A stretch of DNA of 41,127 nt, taken from Streptomyces griseorubiginosus. Lineage in GTDB: Bacteria > Actinomycetota > Actinomycetes > Streptomycetales > Streptomycetaceae. The notes under the pieces were generated by a model that worked only from the letters and a program-made list of their open reading frames with translations, ran no database searches and had not been told where the DNA came from. This document shows positions 15,912 to 25,700 of the stretch, piece by piece; position 1 is the stretch's first letter; the number at the start of each line of letters is the position of its first letter. The stretch is from positions 1-41,127 of the forward strand of contig NZ_WVUG01000043.1 in the NCBI RefSeq assembly GCF_017614965.1. Reading direction: 5' to 3'. The translations under genes and the position numbers were made by a program.

Positions 15912-17702
15912 GTGGCGCGGGTGCCGCAGACATTCCTCGATGCTCTCGCGGTGCGCACCTGGTGCGGTCTCGCTCTGGAGGCGCTCGGACGCGCGCGCGA
16001 GGAGATCGACGCGATCAACGTCTACCCCGTGGCCGACGGGGACACCGGCACCAATCTGTATCTGACCATGGAGTCCGCCGCGGCCGCGGTCGAGGCCGTC
16101 TTCGCCGGTCACGAGGCCGGCGCGGACGCCGGGAAGCCGACCCTGGCGGAGGCCGTGCGCGCGATGGCGCACGGCGCGCTGATCGGCGCCCGGGGCAACT
16201 CCGGGACCATTCTCGCGCAGCTGCTGCGGGGCATGGCGCAGGTGCTCGCCGAGGACGGTGAGACGCCTCACACCGACGGCGACGGGCTGCGGCTCGCCCT
16301 GCGGCACGCGGCCGACTCGGCCCGGCAGGCCGTCGCGCACCCCGTCGAGGGCACGGTCCTGTCGGTCGCCTCGGCCGCCGCCGACGCGGCCAGGGGCGAC
16401 GCCGCGGACGACTGCGGGTCGGTCGCCCGGGCCGCCCACGCGGGCGCGTGCACCGCGCTTGCCGCGACGCCGGGCCAGCTGGCGGTCCTGGGCCGCGCGG
16501 GCGTGGTCGACGCCGGCGGACGCGGGCTGGTGACGGTGCTGGGCGCGCTGGTGGAGACGTTCACGGGGGAGACGCCGGGGGGAGCGTCCGGGCCGGGCGG
16601 CGAGGGGTACGGGCGGGCGGATGCGGGTGCCGCGCACACGCGCGTGGAGTCCGAGGCGACGCATCCGCAGGGCGAACTCGGCGACCTCGTTCCCGATGCG
16701 CCGCACGCGCGCCCGGAGATCGTCTCGGGCCTCACCGGCACCGCGGCCGAGGAGTGCGCCGACCCGGTGGCGGACGCCGGACCCGCCTTCGAGGTGATCT
16801 ACCTCCTGGAGGCCGCGGACGCGGCCGTGACCCGGCTGCGGGACCGGCTCGACGCGCTCGGGGACTCCCTGGTCGTGGTCGGCGGCGACGGGCTGTGGAA
16901 CGTCCACGTGCACGTGGACGACGCGGGCGCCGCCGTGGAGGCGGGCGTCGAGGCCGGGCGGCCGTACCGGATCCGGATCACTCACTTCGGGGCCGGTGAC
17001 GTGCACACCACCGGTGCCGAGCGGCCGCCACGGGAGCGGGTGCAGCGCGCCGTGGTGGCGGTCGTGCCCGGCGAGGGCCTGGCCGGGCTGTACGCGGAGG
17101 CCGGTGCCACCCCCGTGCTCGCGCGCCCCGGGGAGCCGCCCGCGAGCGGGGAGCTGCTGAACGCCGTACGGCGGGCCCACGCGCGTGAGGTCGTGCTGCT
17201 GCCCAACGACGCCGAGCTGCGGCACACCGCGGCCGCGGCGGCCGAGCAGGCCCGCGCCGAGGGCATCCGGGTCGCCCTCATCCCCACGCGCTCGGCGGTC
17301 CAGGGCATCGCGGCGCTCGCCGTGCACGAGCCCGAGCGCCGCTTCGACGAGGACGTGGTGTCCATGACCTCGGCGGCCGGCGCGACCCGCTACGCCGAGG
17401 TCGCCGTCGCCGAGCGCCAGTCCTGGACCATGGCCGGCATCTGCCAGGCCGGCGACGTCCTCGGCCTCATCGACGGGGACGTGGCGGTGATCGGCACCGA
17501 TGTCACCGCCACCGCCGAGACCGTCCTGGACCGCATGCTCCAGGCCGGCGGCGAACTCGTCACCCTCGTCCTCGGCGACGAGGCCCCGGAGTCCGTGGCC
17601 GCGCGACTGGAGACACGCGTGCGTGAGTCCTATCTCGCCGTCGACACGGTGGTCTACCGAGGCGGCCGCCAGGGCGCGCTGCTGCTGATCGGCGTGGAGT
17701 GA
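15912..17702 (+). CDS. DAK/DhaL-domain protein, FakA (YloV)-like fatty acid kinase subunit
   Basis: A 596-residue protein of the FakA/YloV family. The N-terminal DhaL kinase domain (about 5-205) carries the Mg-ATP motifs NVYPVADGDTGTNLYLTM near residue 40 and GARGNSGTILAQLLRG near residue 92. The C-terminal half (about 285-596) is the DAK1-like module ending in a DVLGLIDGDVAVIG segment. FakA phosphorylates fatty acids bound by a FakB (DegV) partner, feeding exogenous fatty acids into lipids; no fakB lies in this window. GTG at 15912 (VARVPQTFLDALAVRTW) was chosen because GGGAGG sits 5-6 bases upstream. An in-frame ATG at 15822 is possible but adds a low-complexity extension. The region 203-290 is a Gly/Ala-rich linker. 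The stop is 7 bases from the convergent TPR gene. Confidence 0.85.
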   Translation: MARVPQTFLDALAVRTWCGLALEALGRAREEIDAINVYPVADGDTGTNLYLTMESAAAAVEAVFAGHEAGADAGKPTLAEAVRAMAHGALIGARGNSGTILAQLLRGMAQVLAEDGETPHTDGDGLRLALRHAADSARQAVAHPVEGTVLSVASAAADAARGDAADDCGSVARAAHAGACTALAATPGQLAVLGRAGVVDAGGRGLVTVLGALVETFTGETPGGASGPGGEGYGRADAGAAHTRVESEATHPQGELGDLVPDAPHARPEIVSGLTGTAAEECADPVADAGPAFEVIYLLEAADAAVTRLRDRLDALGDSLVVVGGDGLWNVHVHVDDAGAAVEAGVEAGRPYRIRITHFGAGDVHTTGAERPPRERVQRAVVAVVPGEGLAGLYAEAGATPVLARPGEPPASGELLNAVRRAHAREVVLLPNDAELRHTAAAAAEQARAEGIRVALIPTRSAVQGIAALAVHEPERRFDEDVVSMTSAAGATRYAEVAVAERQSWTMAGICQAGDVLGLIDGDVAVIGTDVTATAETVLDRMLQAGGELVTLVLGDEAPESVAARLETRVRESYLAVDTVVYRGGRQGALLLIGVE

Positions 17703-17709
17703 CCAAGCC

Positions 17710-20700
17710 CTACTGGCCCCTGGCCTGCTCCTCCGTCACCTGCAGCAGCTGGTCGGCCTCCGCGCGGCGGGCCCGGACCGTCTCGTCCTCGGTGCCGGCT
17801 CCGTCGTACGCCCTGAGCACGGCACGCGCGCGGTCCGCCGCGTCGGCCGGGCGGCCGAGGTCGGCCTCCAGCCAGCCCGCGGCGAGTTCGGCGCCGGTAC
17901 GGCTGTGCAGGGCGTCCTCGTCCTCCAGCGAGGCGAACACCGCGACCGCCTCGCCGACCTGGACCAGGGCGTCCTCCAGCGCGGCCCGGATCGCGTCGTC
18001 GTCGGCGTCCTCGGCGGCGGAACGGGCCAGCAGATCCCCGAACTGGCGGTGCGTGTGGCCCAGTTCGGCGACCAGACGCTCCCGCGCCTCCGCCTCGGCC
18101 TCGTCGGCGCCCAGCACCCGCTCGCACTCCCCGACCGCGGCCGACATCAACTCCCGTGCCGCGTCCGCCCCGTCGTCCGCGCGCAGCGCGAGCCACGCAC
18201 GCGCGCGCAGGGAGCGGACCAGGCCGTGGACGTTGCCGAGCGAGCGCCACAGCTCGCCCGCGCGCGCGTACGCCTGATCGGCCTCGGCGGGCAGTCCGGC
18301 GGCCCCGAGGGACTCGGCGGCGAGGTGGGCGAGCGTGGCGTGGTCGTGCTGCTCGGGCCAGTGCCGGGCGATCTCGGCGGCCCGCAGCCGCCGTTCGGCC
18401 GCCTCCCGGTGCTCGCCCAGCTCGCTCAGGCAGTCACCGAGCCACCACTGCGCCTGGACGACCGCGCCGTCGCCGTGGGTCTCGACGGTCAGGTCGGGCA
18501 GCGCGGACTCCAGCACCTCCGCGGCCTCGGCGAATCGTCCCTGCCGCAGCAGGAAGCCGCCCAGCTGATGCCGGGCCCAGGCACCGAGCGTCGGCCCCTC
18601 GCCCGCCTCGTCGGCCCAGTGCGCGGCCTCCAGGGAATGCTCGGCGGCCTCCACGGCGAGTCCCCGGCCGCCGACGACCTCGGCGAGCTGGAGATGCAGC
18701 TGGGCCCGCCCGACCGCCTCCAGCTGCGTCCCGCCGTGCTCCAGGGCCGCCCGCAGCGCCCGCTCCGTCCCGGCGATGTCGCCCAGGTGGTGCGACAGCC
18801 CCGCGAGCCGGGCCTCGTACTCGACCGCGAACCACGGCAGCCCGGCCGCCACGAACCCGTCCGAGGCCCGCGTGAACAACTCCACGGCCCCCTCCGGATC
18901 CCCGCCCTGCAACGCCAGCTCCGCGAGCATGGCCAGCCCCTCGGCCTCCCGGGCGGCGATCCGCACGTCGTCCCCGGCGTACCCCCCGACCAGCGCGAGC
19001 AACTCCCGCACGGCACGCTCGGCCTCGGCCAGCACGCCGTCCGCGGACGAGGTCCGCGAGGGGACCGTGCCGGTCTCGTCCGGCACCTCACGGACTGCCC
19101 CGTCCTCCCCGTTCACCCCCGCCCCGGTCTCGGCCAGCTCCTGCACCCGGCGCATCAGCACCCGCGCCCGGCCCATCAGCACCGACGCCGTCTGCCTCAG
19201 CCCCGTCGCCTCGTCGGCGTACAGGGCGAGGATCGCGTCGTAGGGCTCGGCGACCGCGGCGACGGCCTCGTCGACGCGGCCGGTGAGGGCGCGTACGTAC
19301 GCCGCACGCGTGCGTGCCGCCAGTGCCTCGCCCGGGTCGCCCGCCTCGGCGTACAGCTCGGCGGCCCGCTCGAAGAGTTCGACGCCCTCGGGCCCCCGGC
19401 CCATCGCCTCGTGGTCGACGATCTCGGCGCGGTCGCGGACGTCCAGTTCGACGCCCTCGGCGGCCCGCGCCACCGCCGCCCACGCCTCCACGGCGTTCGG
19501 CCGCAGGGTGTCCGACAGGCGCCGCGCCTCGGTCAGCAGGGCCGGCAGGTCACGCTCCTCCTCCGGGGACACCGTGACCGGCGTCGCCACCGGTGCGGCG
19601 GGCGCCGGGCGCACCGCCCGGACGCCGAGCGGCAGCCGCTCCACCAGAGGACTCTGCGCCATACGCGCGCGTGCCCGCTCACCGACGTGGGCGGTTCCGT
19701 TGCGCTCGTCGAAGCGCGCCGCCAGGGCCAGGGCCTCGGTACGCGCGTGCGTGGCGAGTTCGCCGGCCGTCCAGGACCGTCCGGCCGGCCCGGGCACCTC
19801 ACGGTCCGCGAGCCCCACCTCGACGAGCCGGTCCATGAGCAGGGCCACCACGCTCAGGAAGTCCAGCCGGCTGCGCGGCTGCCCGGTGTCCGTGAAGTAC
19901 GCGGGCCGCTCCGCCAGCAGCTCCAGGCCCCGCGCCTCGTTCCCGGTCAGCGCGCAGAACTCCACGTGGTCCGCGTACGCGCCCCGCATGCTCTCCATGG
20001 GCCGCACCAGCCGGAAGCCCCGCAGATGGTTGGCGCGCGCCTCGTCCGCGCGGCCCAGCCGCAGCAGCGGCACCAGCGAGGACGCGAGCACCGTGTGCGG
20101 CTCGTGCGCACACGTGAACTCGCCCTCCAGGACCGGCCGCCACAGCAGCAGCGCCTCCGCGTCCCGGCCCCGCTCCGCCTGCCACCAGCCCTGCCCGTGC
20201 AGCTCGCAGGCGTGGCAGTCGGCCATGCTGTCCCGGTCCGCCGCGAGCCAGGCGGTGTACGCCCGCTCCGCGCGCGGAAGATCACCCACGTGCGCGGCGA
20301 CGCTGAACTCGGCGCTGCGCACGGCCCGTTCGGAGTGCCCGGCGAGCCGGTAGCGGTGCTCCATCTCGCCGAGCCACTTCTCGATCGAGGCGAGCGGGAC
20401 GTGCGGCTGGTCGAGCATGCCGGACGACATCCACTTGAAGACCCAGTGCAGTGAGTGCGTCTCGTACTCGTCGAAGTCCTCGGGCCGCTCGTCCCACATG
20501 CGCAGCAGACGCGCGAAGGGGACGAACATCTTGTCCTTCTCGGAGCTGTAGTTGTAGACCTTCAGCTGGTGCCCGAGCGCCTCGATGACGGCGAGCGGGA
20601 TGCCCAGCTTCTCCGCCTCGGCGAGCAGTTGCTCCGCGCGCGCGTTGCGGGCCGGCCCCTCCGGCCGTTCGGAGTTCTCCGCCATCGCCCGGCGCAGGGA

Positions 20701-20724
20701 GTCGAAGTCCGTGATCCCAGCCAT
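17710..20724 (-). CDS. Large tetratricopeptide-repeat protein coupled to the Hsp90-like gene
   Basis: A 1004-residue, almost entirely helical protein beginning MAGITDFDSLRRAMAENSERPEG. The N-terminal third (about 1-330) contains Trp- and Cys-rich helices (CHACELHGQGWWQAERG) and the C-terminal two-thirds shows repeated Ala/Leu/Glu-rich 34-residue-like helical pairs (such as GDPGEALAARTRAAYVRALTG and ADEAYARAGELWRSLG types), typical of TPR. No catalytic motif, signal peptide or membrane helix is visible. Its ATG overlaps the stop of the Hsp90-like gene by one base (TGATG), so the two products are translationally coupled and probably work together. TPR proteins are the classical co-chaperones of eukaryotic Hsp90. 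The function is inferred only. Confidence 0.85.
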   Translation of the reverse strand: MAGITDFDSLRRAMAENSERPEGPARNARAEQLLAEAEKLGIPLAVIEALGHQLKVYNYSSEKDKMFVPFARLLRMWDERPEDFDEYETHSLHWVFKWMSSGMLDQPHVPLASIEKWLGEMEHRYRLAGHSERAVRSAEFSVAAHVGDLPRAERAYTAWLAADRDSMADCHACELHGQGWWQAERGRDAEALLLWRPVLEGEFTCAHEPHTVLASSLVPLLRLGRADEARANHLRGFRLVRPMESMRGAYADHVEFCALTGNEARGLELLAERPAYFTDTGQPRSRLDFLSVVALLMDRLVEVGLADREVPGPAGRSWTAGELATHARTEALALAARFDERNGTAHVGERARARMAQSPLVERLPLGVRAVRPAPAAPVATPVTVSPEEERDLPALLTEARRLSDTLRPNAVEAWAAVARAAEGVELDVRDRAEIVDHEAMGRGPEGVELFERAAELYAEAGDPGEALAARTRAAYVRALTGRVDEAVAAVAEPYDAILALYADEATGLRQTASVLMGRARVLMRRVQELAETGAGVNGEDGAVREVPDETGTVPSRTSSADGVLAEAERAVRELLALVGGYAGDDVRIAAREAEGLAMLAELALQGGDPEGAVELFTRASDGFVAAGLPWFAVEYEARLAGLSHHLGDIAGTERALRAALEHGGTQLEAVGRAQLHLQLAEVVGGRGLAVEAAEHSLEAAHWADEAGEGPTLGAWARHQLGGFLLRQGRFAEAAEVLESALPDLTVETHGDGAVVQAQWWLGDCLSELGEHREAAERRLRAAEIARHWPEQHDHATLAHLAAESLGAAGLPAEADQAYARAGELWRSLGNVHGLVRSLRARAWLALRADDGADAARELMSAAVGECERVLGADEAEAEARERLVAELGHTHRQFGDLLARSAAEDADDDAIRAALEDALVQVGEAVAVFASLEDEDALHSRTGAELAAGWLEADLGRPADAADRARAVLRAYDGAGTEDETVRARRAEADQLLQVTEEQARGQ

Positions 20725-22592
20725 CAGCGGCCGTCCTCCCCGTGTGCGGACTCTCCGTTGGCGGACTCTCCGTGGGTGGCCCATTCCAGCAGGCCGATGA
20801 ACGCCCGGTTCAGCAGGGCGGTGTCCGCGGGCCTCAGCGGCCGCTGCGCCATCAGCAGGGCCTGCCCGTACAGGGACTCCGTGGCCGTGCCGATCAGTTC
20901 CGCGTCACCCAGTGAACTGATCCTGCGGACCAGGGGGTTGAGATGGTTGAGCACCAGACGCGCGCGCGGAGCGCTGCCGCGCAGCGAACCGAGGATGCCC
21001 GCCCACAGGTCGTCGGCCTGCTCCGCGGCGTCCGCGCGGGCCTGTTCATGCCGGGCGGAGCGGTCGTCGAGGTGGAGGGCGGGGACCGAGACGGGGTGGA
21101 AGGCGCGCAGTACTATGTCACATTGCACCGCGTCCAGCCGGGCCCGCGCCGCCGCCAGGAACCCCGACAGCGCCAGCTCCTCCGCCGCGTCCACGGCGTC
21201 CAGATGCGCCGTCACGGTGTCCGCGTCCAGCTCCGCGACCACCGTCCCCGGCCGCACCGACGGCAACGCCTCGACCAGCTCGCCGTCGTACGTGTAACCA
21301 CCGTTGATCACCCCGATGCCCTGCGCGGAGGCGATCGGCGCGACCTGCCGGTACTCCTCCACCGTCCGCGTGAAGTGCACCACCCGGTGCCGCTGCGCGA
21401 ACTCCTCCAGCGACAGCCGCCCGTCGGTCGTCTCGAACGGCAGCCACGGCAGCATCGTCCGCAGCATCTCCCGGTCGTGCCGCGCCAGGGACTTCACGCC
21501 CAGGTGGTGCACCGACAGGAAGGCCGCCAGCCGCTCCGGATCACCGGCCGCGAGCCCGGTCAGCCAGGCCCGGATCCGTTCGCCGAGCGCCTCCCGCACG
21601 GCCGCCAGCGTCTCGTCCTCGTACAGCGACTCGCGCGAGGCCGTGGGCCGCAGACTGTCCGTGTCGAGCACGCAGCGCACGAAGAACGCCCAGTCCGGCA
21701 GCAGCTGTTCGGCCCGCTCGGTCAGCAGCATGCCCTTGAGGTGCACCCGGTGCGTGGCCCGCTGCGCCGGACTGACCGCCGACGGCAGCACGTACGCCAC
21801 CCCCCTGATCCCGGCGAGCGGTACGTCCAGCTCGATCGAGTCCAGCGGGGTGAACCCGAACAGCTCGTGACAGTGCCGCGCCAGGGCCACCCGGCGGGTG
21901 GCGGGGGAGGGGTAGGGACGGTCCCAGGGCGCGGGCAGGTCCGTGACTGCCTCCTCACCCACCCGGACGTCGTACGGCAGCAGCGAACCGAAGTCCCGCG
22001 CCAGCATGAGCACCCGCTCGGCCGACAGCCACTCCCCGGCCCCCGCCCGCGCCACCAGATGCACGGTGGTGCCCGGTTCGGGCCGCGCCGCGTCGGGCAG
22101 CGTCCGCACGGTGTAGGAGCCGTCGTCGCTCGCCGTCCACTCCACGGGCGCCGCGTCCGGGGTACGGGCGCTGCGGCTGACGACCCTGATCCGCTCGGCC
22201 ACCACGAAACAGGCCAGCAGCCCGATGCCGAACTGCCCGAGGAAGTCCGAACGGACCTCCTGGATCCCGCCGGCGATCCCCTCGGAGCGCTTGGAACTGC
22301 GCCCGATGGTGGCCAGCAGACTGTGCACGTCCGCCTCGGTGAGCCCGATGCCGGAGTCCTCCACCCGCAGCGTGCCCGCCTCCGCATGCAGCCGCACCCG
22401 CGCCGGGGCGTCGGGCTGCTCGGCGCGCCGGGCGGTGATGGCGTCCACGGCGTTCTGCAGCAGCTCGCGCAGATAGACCCGTGGACTGGAGTAGAGGTGA
22501 TGGGAGAGCAGGTCCACCAGTCCGCGCAGGTCGACCTGGAACGTATGAGGTGGCTGGGACGGCTGGGATGACTGTGAGGTCTGGGAGTCCAT
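20724..22592 (-). CDS. Hsp90-family (HtpG-like) ATPase
   Basis: A 622-residue GHKL chaperone. The Bergerat ATP site is intact: Glu43 and Asn47 in VYLRELLQNAVDAI, Asp79 in VEDSGIGLTEADV, and GQFGIGLLACFVVAE about residues 118-132. The middle domain has the conserved HRVHLKGMLLTE segment and DTDSLRPTASRESLYED, corresponding to HtpG's DLPLNVSRE region. The C-terminal part is divergent, with no MEEVD motif, and ends in a Gly/Glu/Ser/His-rich tail that contains a 13-base direct repeat (20746-20758, 20761-20773). The start is ATG at 22592. It forms a two-gene unit with the TPR gene. Whether it is the strain's general HtpG or a specialised paralogue is not decidable here. Confidence 0.92.
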   Translation of the reverse strand: MDSQTSQSSQPSQPPHTFQVDLRGLVDLLSHHLYSSPRVYLRELLQNAVDAITARRAEQPDAPARVRLHAEAGTLRVEDSGIGLTEADVHSLLATIGRSSKRSEGIAGGIQEVRSDFLGQFGIGLLACFVVAERIRVVSRSARTPDAAPVEWTASDDGSYTVRTLPDAARPEPGTTVHLVARAGAGEWLSAERVLMLARDFGSLLPYDVRVGEEAVTDLPAPWDRPYPSPATRRVALARHCHELFGFTPLDSIELDVPLAGIRGVAYVLPSAVSPAQRATHRVHLKGMLLTERAEQLLPDWAFFVRCVLDTDSLRPTASRESLYEDETLAAVREALGERIRAWLTGLAAGDPERLAAFLSVHHLGVKSLARHDREMLRTMLPWLPFETTDGRLSLEEFAQRHRVVHFTRTVEEYRQVAPIASAQGIGVINGGYTYDGELVEALPSVRPGTVVAELDADTVTAHLDAVDAAEELALSGFLAAARARLDAVQCDIVLRAFHPVSVPALHLDDRSARHEQARADAAEQADDLWAGILGSLRGSAPRARLVLNHLNPLVRRISSLGDAELIGTATESLYGQALLMAQRPLRPADTALLNRAFIGLLEWATHGESANGESAHGEDGR

Positions 22593-22682
22593 CGTCGCGG
22601 CGCCGGTGGGGGGAATGCACGTCGGCGCGGGGTCGGGCGGTCCCGATGGGGCGGTGACCGCGGGGGATGGCCGGAGCGCGCC

Positions 22683-22712
22683 ATCCTAAAGCCGGAACGA
22701 GCCGTCTGACCA
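22683..22712 (-). promoter_or_regulatory. Candidate promoter of the Hsp90/TPR operon
   Basis: On the minus strand TGGTCA (22712-22707) and TAGGAT (22688-22683) are spaced by 18 bases, a fair HrdB-type match, about 90 bases upstream of the Hsp90-like start. No HspR (HAIR) or CIRCE element was recognised in 22593-22758. Confidence 0.4.
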
Positions 22713-22758
22713 GGGGTTTCGACAGACGTATACGGCGATGTCAGTGACGTGGTGTGCA

Positions 22759-25700
22759 ATGGATCTCGTGCCCGCACTGGAAGAACCACTGAAGAAGGTG
22801 CTCGGACCACCCACCGCGAAGGTGATGGCCGAGTCCCTCGGCCTGCACACCGTCGGCGACCTCCTGCACCACTACCCGCGCAGATACGAGGAGCGCGGCC
22901 AGCTCACCCACCTCGCCGAGCTGCCGATGGACGAGCACGTCACGGTGGTCGCCATGGTCGCCGACGCCCGGCTGCACACCTTCGCCTCCGCGCGGGCCCC
23001 CCGCGGCAAGGGCCAGCGCCTGGAGGTGACGATCACCGACGGCAGCGGCCGGCTCCAACTGGTCTTCTTCGGCAACGGCGTCCACAAGCCCCACAAGGAA
23101 CTGCTGCCGGGCACCCGCGCGATGTTCGCGGGCAAGGTCTCCCTCTTCAACCGCCGCCTCCAACTGGCCCATCCGGCATACGAGTTGCTGCGCGGCGACA
23201 GCGAGGAGACGGTCGAGACCTGGGCCGGCGCCCTGATCCCCATCTACCCCGCCACCGCCAAGCTCGAGTCCTGGAAGATCGGCAAGGCGATCCAGACGGT
23301 GCTGCCCAGCGCCCAGGAGGCCCTGGACCCCCTGCCCGCCACCCTCCGTGAGGGGCGCGGCCTGGTCACCCTGCCCGAAGCCCTCCTGAAGATCCACCAG
23401 CCCCACACCAAGGCCGACATCGCCGACGCCCGCTCCCGCCTCAAGTGGGACGAGGCCTTCGTCCTCCAGGTCGCCCTGGCCCGCCGCCGGCACGCCGACG
23501 CCCAACTCCCCGCCGTCGCCCGCAAACCCAAGCCCGACGGCCTCCTCACCGCCTTCGACGACCGCCTCCCCTTCACCCTCACCGAGGGCCAGCGGAAGGT
23601 CTCGAAGGAGATCTTCGACGACCTGGCCACCGAACACCCGATGCACCGGCTGCTGCAGGGCGAGGTGGGTTCCGGGAAAGCTCAACCCCTGGACTCGCTT
23701 GTGCTCACACCCCGCGGTTTCCGTCGGATGGGAGACCTGGGGGTGGGCGACGAGGTCGTTGTGCCCGCAGGAGAGATCGCTCTGGTCGACGGGGTCTTTC
23801 CGCAAGGGGAGCGGGATGTGTGGCGCGTCGTGCTCTCCGACGGAAGTTCGGTGGAATGCGATGACGAACACCTCTGGATCGTCGGCACGAGTTGCGGCTG
23901 GGACCGTGGTCAGCCCCCCAAGGTGATGACTACCCGGGAAATCCGACACGATCTGTTCAAGGCCAACGGGTCGTCGAAGTGGTACATCCCGGCGGCGACC
24001 CCCGTGGATCTCGGCGACGATTCCGGTCTTCCTCTGGACCCCTACCTTTTCGGGCTCCTGTTGGGCGACGGCTCGTTCCGGCACAATCTGCGGTTTTCCA
24101 CCGTCGACGCGGAGATTCGCGATGCATTGGTGGCGGCGGTGGCTCCGGACTGTCGGCTCGTCCCGGTGACCGGTTCTCGGTGCGACTACACCATTCAGCT
24201 GACCCGACGTTCGGGCGGTGCCCGTAACCCGGTCATCCAGATCTTGCGTGATCTGGGTCTTTGGGGGCTGACGTCGCATGGCAAGTTCATTCCCGCCGAA
24301 TTCAAGAACACGTCGATCAAGAACCGCCTCGCCCTCCTGCAGGGGCTCATGGACACCGACGGTACGGTTGATCAGAACGGCTTGAGTATTTCCCTGTGCT
24401 CGGCCTCGCCGATGTTGGCGGACGACGTGGCTTGGCTCGTGCGCTCCCTGGGGGGCCGGGCGCGTGTTCTGCCCAAGAAGGCCGCATTCAACGTCTCGGT
24501 GGCGCTACCCGACGGCTACCCGCCGTTTCGGCTTACCCGCAAGGTCGAACGCGTACGTCCACGTGCGAAGTACAACACCTTCCGTCGGGGCATCCGCACT
24601 GTGGAACACGTGGGACGGAAGCCGGTCCAGTGCATCAGCGTCGCTCACCCGAGCCACGCGTATGTCACCGACAACTTCACCGTCACGCACAACACGATGG
24701 TCGCCCTGCGCGCCATGCTCGCCACCGTCGACGCAGGCGGGCAGGCCGCCATGCTCGCGCCCACCGAGGTGCTGGCCCAGCAGCACCACCGCTCCGTCGT
24801 GGAGATGATGGGCGAGCTGGCCGAGGGCGGGATGCTGGGCGGCTCCGAGCACGCCACCAAGGTGGTGCTGCTGACCGGCTCCATGGGGACGGCGGCGCGG
24901 CGCCAGGCGATGCTCGACCTGGCCACCGGCGAGGCCGGCATCGTGATCGGCACGCACGCGCTGATCGAGGACAAGGTCCAGTTCCACGACCTCGGCCTGG
25001 TCGTCGTCGACGAACAGCACCGCTTCGGCGTCGAGCAGCGCGACGCCCTGCGCGGCAAGGGCAAACAGCCCCCGCACCTCCTCGTCATGACGGCCACCCC
25101 CATCCCGCGCACGGTCGCCATGACGGTCTTCGGCGACCTGGAGACCTCGGTCCTCGACCAGCTCCCCGCCGGCCGCTCACCCATCGCCTCCCACGTCGTT
25201 CCCGCCGCCGACAAACCCCACTTCCTGGCCCGCGCCTGGGAGCGGGTCCGCGAGGAGGTCGGCAAGGGCCACCAGGCGTACGTCGTCTGTCCCCGCATCG
25301 GCGACGAGGAGGACGACCCGAAGAAGTCCGGCAAGAAGAAGTCCCCCGAGGACGAGGCGGAGAAGCGCCCGCCGCTCGCCGTCCTGGAGGTCGCGGACCA
25401 GCTGGCGAAAGGGCCGCTGCACGGCCTCCGGGTGGAGGTCCTGCACGGACGTATGCACCCCGACGACAAGGACGCGGTCATGCGCCGCTTCGCCGCCGGC
25501 GACACCGACGTCCTGGTCGCCACCACCGTCATCGAGGTCGGCGTCAACGTCCCCAACGCCACCGCGATGGTCATCATGGACGCCGACCGCTTCGGCGTCT
25601 CCCAGCTCCACCAGCTGCGCGGCCGGGTGGGCCGGGGCTCCGCCCCCGGCCTCTGCCTCCTGGTCACCGAGATGCCGGAGGCGAGCGCGGCCCGCCAGCG

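Noticed and set aside
22593..22758. Heat-shock operators (HAIR or CIRCE) before the Hsp90-like gene
   Set aside because: No CTTGAGT-N7-ACTCAAG or TTAGCACTC-type repeat is visible.
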